A stretch of 34,093 nt of DNA from CAKSQL01 sp045649415. GTDB lineage: Bacteria; Bacillota; Clostridia; UBA1381. The notes beneath the pieces were generated by a model. It saw only the letters and a list, made by a program, of their open reading frames with translations, did no database searches and had not been told where the DNA came from. The stretch's first letter is position 1. Every line of letters begins with the position of its first letter. Below, piece after piece: positions 32,773 to 34,093 of this stretch. The position numbers and the translations under genes are program-made. The DNA lies in NCBI GenBank assembly GCA_045649415.1, contig JAZRPY010000011.1, forward strand, positions 1-34,093, in the 5' to 3' direction.

Positions 32773-33441
32773 ATGAATTCTGAATTTCATATTTTTACAG
32801 GTCATTTCGGTAGTGGAAAAACAGAGGTAGCCCTTAATTTTGCACTTAAGAATGCGAAAGAAGGGAAAGAGGTTGTTATAATCGATTTGGATATTGTGAA
32901 CCCATACTTCAGAACTGCCGATGCGGCTGAAATTTTAAAAAAATACAACATCAGGCTGATAGCCTCGGAATTTGCAAATTCGAACCTTGATATGCCTACG
33001 GTGGCACCTGAGGTTATGAGCGTTTTTTATAAGCCTGACAGCGTCATTGTTTTTGATGTTGGTGGTGACGAGGACGGAGCCTTTGCACTTGGACAATATA
33101 AAAGATTTTTCGATAAGGAAAACTATAATATGTACCTTGTTGCAAACACAAAAAGACCTATGACCACCAAAGCATCCGAACTTTATGATATGGCAAAGGT
33201 TATAGAAAAAGCATCCAGACTTGAGTTTACAGGCATAGTAAATAACACAAATTTAGGCTGGGCAACGGATGAGGATACTCTTCTTTCGGATTATGAGGAG
33301 TTTATAAAGCTTCAGGAAATGCTTGGAATAAATGTGGTTATGCACAGTGGTGTTGATAAAGCACTCAGAAAACTGCCTGAGTCCATGAAGGATTTGGCAT
33401 TTCCTATGGAAATTATAATAAATATGCCATGGCAAATTTAA
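32773..33441 (+). CDS. MinD/ParA-like P-loop ATPase of the oxidoreductase operon
   Basis: The 222-residue protein opens FHIFTGHFGSGKTEVALNFA, a Walker A loop (10-17). VVIIDLDIVNPYFR (near 34-47) and VIVFDVGGDEDGA follow in Walker A'/B positions, placing it near the SIMIBI (MinD, Mrp) NTPases. It contains no cysteine, so it is not itself an Fe-S scaffold of the Mrp/Nbp35 type. Position ahead of ferredoxin and VorB-like genes suggests help in assembling or activating that enzyme (inference). An AAGGTGAT ribosome site precedes the ATG. Confidence 0.78.
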   Translation: MNSEFHIFTGHFGSGKTEVALNFALKNAKEGKEVVIIDLDIVNPYFRTADAAEILKKYNIRLIASEFANSNLDMPTVAPEVMSVFYKPDSVIVFDVGGDEDGAFALGQYKRFFDKENYNMYLVANTKRPMTTKASELYDMAKVIEKASRLEFTGIVNNTNLGWATDEDTLLSDYEEFIKLQEMLGINVVMHSGVDKALRKLPESMKDLAFPMEIIINMPWQI

Positions 33442-33467
33442 TAAGAGAAAGGAATTTTAAAAAGACT

Positions 33468-33680
33468 ATGAACAGAGTTACTTTCAGAGAAGACAGATGT
33501 AAGGGCTGTGAATTGTGTGTTCAGGCTTGTCCCAAAAAGATAATTCATCTTGTTGACGACAGATTAAATGCTAAGGGCTTTAAGCCTGCCGAGGTCACAG
33601 AGCAAGAAAAATGTATTGGATGTGCTTTTTGTGCAACTGTATGTCCGGATTTGGTAATTGAAGTAGAAAAAGATATCTGA
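33468..33680 (+). CDS. 2[4Fe-4S] ferredoxin-type subunit (KorD/VorD-like)
   Basis: The 70-residue subunit has two cluster motifs: CKGCELCVQACPK and CIGCAFCATVCPD. The opening MNRVTFREDRCKGCELC is typical of the delta subunit of 2-oxoacid:ferredoxin oxidoreductases. The ATG at 33468 is chosen on that basis; an in-frame ATG at 33429 would overlap the previous gene and add 13 poorly fitting residues. It passes electrons from the catalytic subunits to free ferredoxin. Confidence 0.9.
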   Translation: MNRVTFREDRCKGCELCVQACPKKIIHLVDDRLNAKGFKPAEVTEQEKCIGCAFCATVCPDLVIEVEKDI

Positions 33681-33721
33681 TTTTAAAACGCATCAGAGTT
33701 TTGGAAAGGAATGAAAATAAA

Positions 33722-34093
33722 GTGAGTGAAAAAGTTTTAATGAAGGGAAATGAAGCCATCGGCGAGGCTGCAATTCGTTCGGGTTGCCGTCATTTCTTTG
33801 GCTATCCTATTACTCCACAAACTGAGCTTTCAGCTTATATGGCAAAGAAAATGCCGAAGATTGACGGAGTGTTTTTACAGGCAGAGAGTGAAGTTGCTGC
33901 TATATATATGGTATATGGAGCATCAGCTGCCGGAATGAGAACAATGACAAGTTCATCAAGCCCCGGAATAAGTCTTAAGGCAGAAGGTATGAGTTATCTT
34001 GCCGGAGCAGATTTGCCGTGCGTTGTTGTAAATATTGTTAGAGGAGGTCCTGGTTTGGGTGGTATTCAACCGGCACAATCCGACTACTATCAG
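33722..34093 (+). CDS. 2-oxoacid:ferredoxin oxidoreductase alpha subunit, VorB/KorA-like (3' end outside window)
   Basis: The first 124 codons read MSEKVLMKGNEAIGEAAIRSGC, then FFGYPITPQTELSAYM, QAESEVAAI and TSSSSPGISLKAEG, with GGPGLGG-type residues near the window end. These mark the pyruvate/2-oxoacid oxidoreductase alpha subunit, most like VorB of branched-chain 2-oxoacid or KorA of 2-oxoglutarate enzymes. The enzyme converts a 2-oxoacid plus CoA to acyl-CoA, CO2 and reduced ferredoxin. The start is GTG, with GGAAAGGAA upstream. The beta subunit, with thiamine diphosphate, should follow beyond the window. Confidence 0.9.
   Translation, partial: MSEKVLMKGNEAIGEAAIRSGCRHFFGYPITPQTELSAYMAKKMPKIDGVFLQAESEVAAIYMVYGASAAGMRTMTSSSSPGISLKAEGMSYLAGADLPCVVVNIVRGGPGLGGIQPAQSDYYQ

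Noticed and set aside
33750..33938. Frame inside the VorB-like gene
   Set aside because: The other frame from 33722 gives a clear VorB/KorA sequence.

Overview
The window is a chromosomal segment of an anaerobic, probably spore-forming member of the Clostridia (Firmicutes). The evidence is AT-rich DNA with strong AGGAGG-type ribosome sites, several TTG and GTG starts, a SpoVAC spore protein, a complete Rnf ferredoxin:NAD+ oxidoreductase operon, a 2-oxoacid:ferredoxin oxidoreductase operon, and Clostridia-type families (DUF5685, DUF1385, DUF1015). There is no phage, insertion sequence or CRISPR array. I cannot name the genus from sequence alone.

Layout. At 1-786 is the C-terminal part of a YesM-type sensor kinase, followed by a tRNA-Leu(TAA) on the minus strand and secG. 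At 1.5-5.1 kb four minus-strand genes encode a DUF1015 protein, a CpsD-type tyrosine kinase with a very tyrosine-rich tail, its CpsC/Wzz-type membrane partner, and a stand-alone SpoVAC. At 5.3-9.6 kb a plus-strand operon encodes a DUF5685 protein, a DnaJ-domain protein with a cysteine-rich end, a DUF1385 membrane protein, PrmC and a DUF975-like membrane protein. At 9.7-14.5 kb a second plus-strand operon encodes a CCA-adding enzyme, a repeat protein with calcium-type loops and an SLH-like end, an endonuclease IV-like TIM barrel protein, and ArgB. It ends in a shared bidirectional terminator facing an Lrp-aminotransferase pair.

At 16.5-21.4 kb five close plus-strand genes encode an alpha/beta hydrolase, a membrane-anchored MurF-like ligase, a D-Ala-D-Ala ligase homologue, a YitT protein and a YbaK-type tRNA deacylase. 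The first three are the best candidate here for an uncharacterised cell-envelope system. After a small lipoprotein gene, the minus strand carries rnfCDGEAB followed by ftsH (29.1-22.2 kb). Divergent from it is nadK-argR-recN-rseC-like (29.3-32.7 kb). The window ends inside a 2-oxoacid:ferredoxin oxidoreductase operon (P-loop ATPase, ferredoxin, alpha subunit).

How the genes fit together. The oxidoreductase at the right edge would reduce ferredoxin during 2-oxoacid breakdown, and Rnf would oxidise that ferredoxin with NAD+ while building an ion gradient. The RseC-like protein and FtsH are plausible maintenance partners for the membrane redox complex. PrmC, the CCA enzyme and YbaK serve translation. 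The Mur/Ddl cluster, the CpsCD pair and SpoVAC concern the envelope or spore. Function assignments rest on motif reading only; no database search was run.
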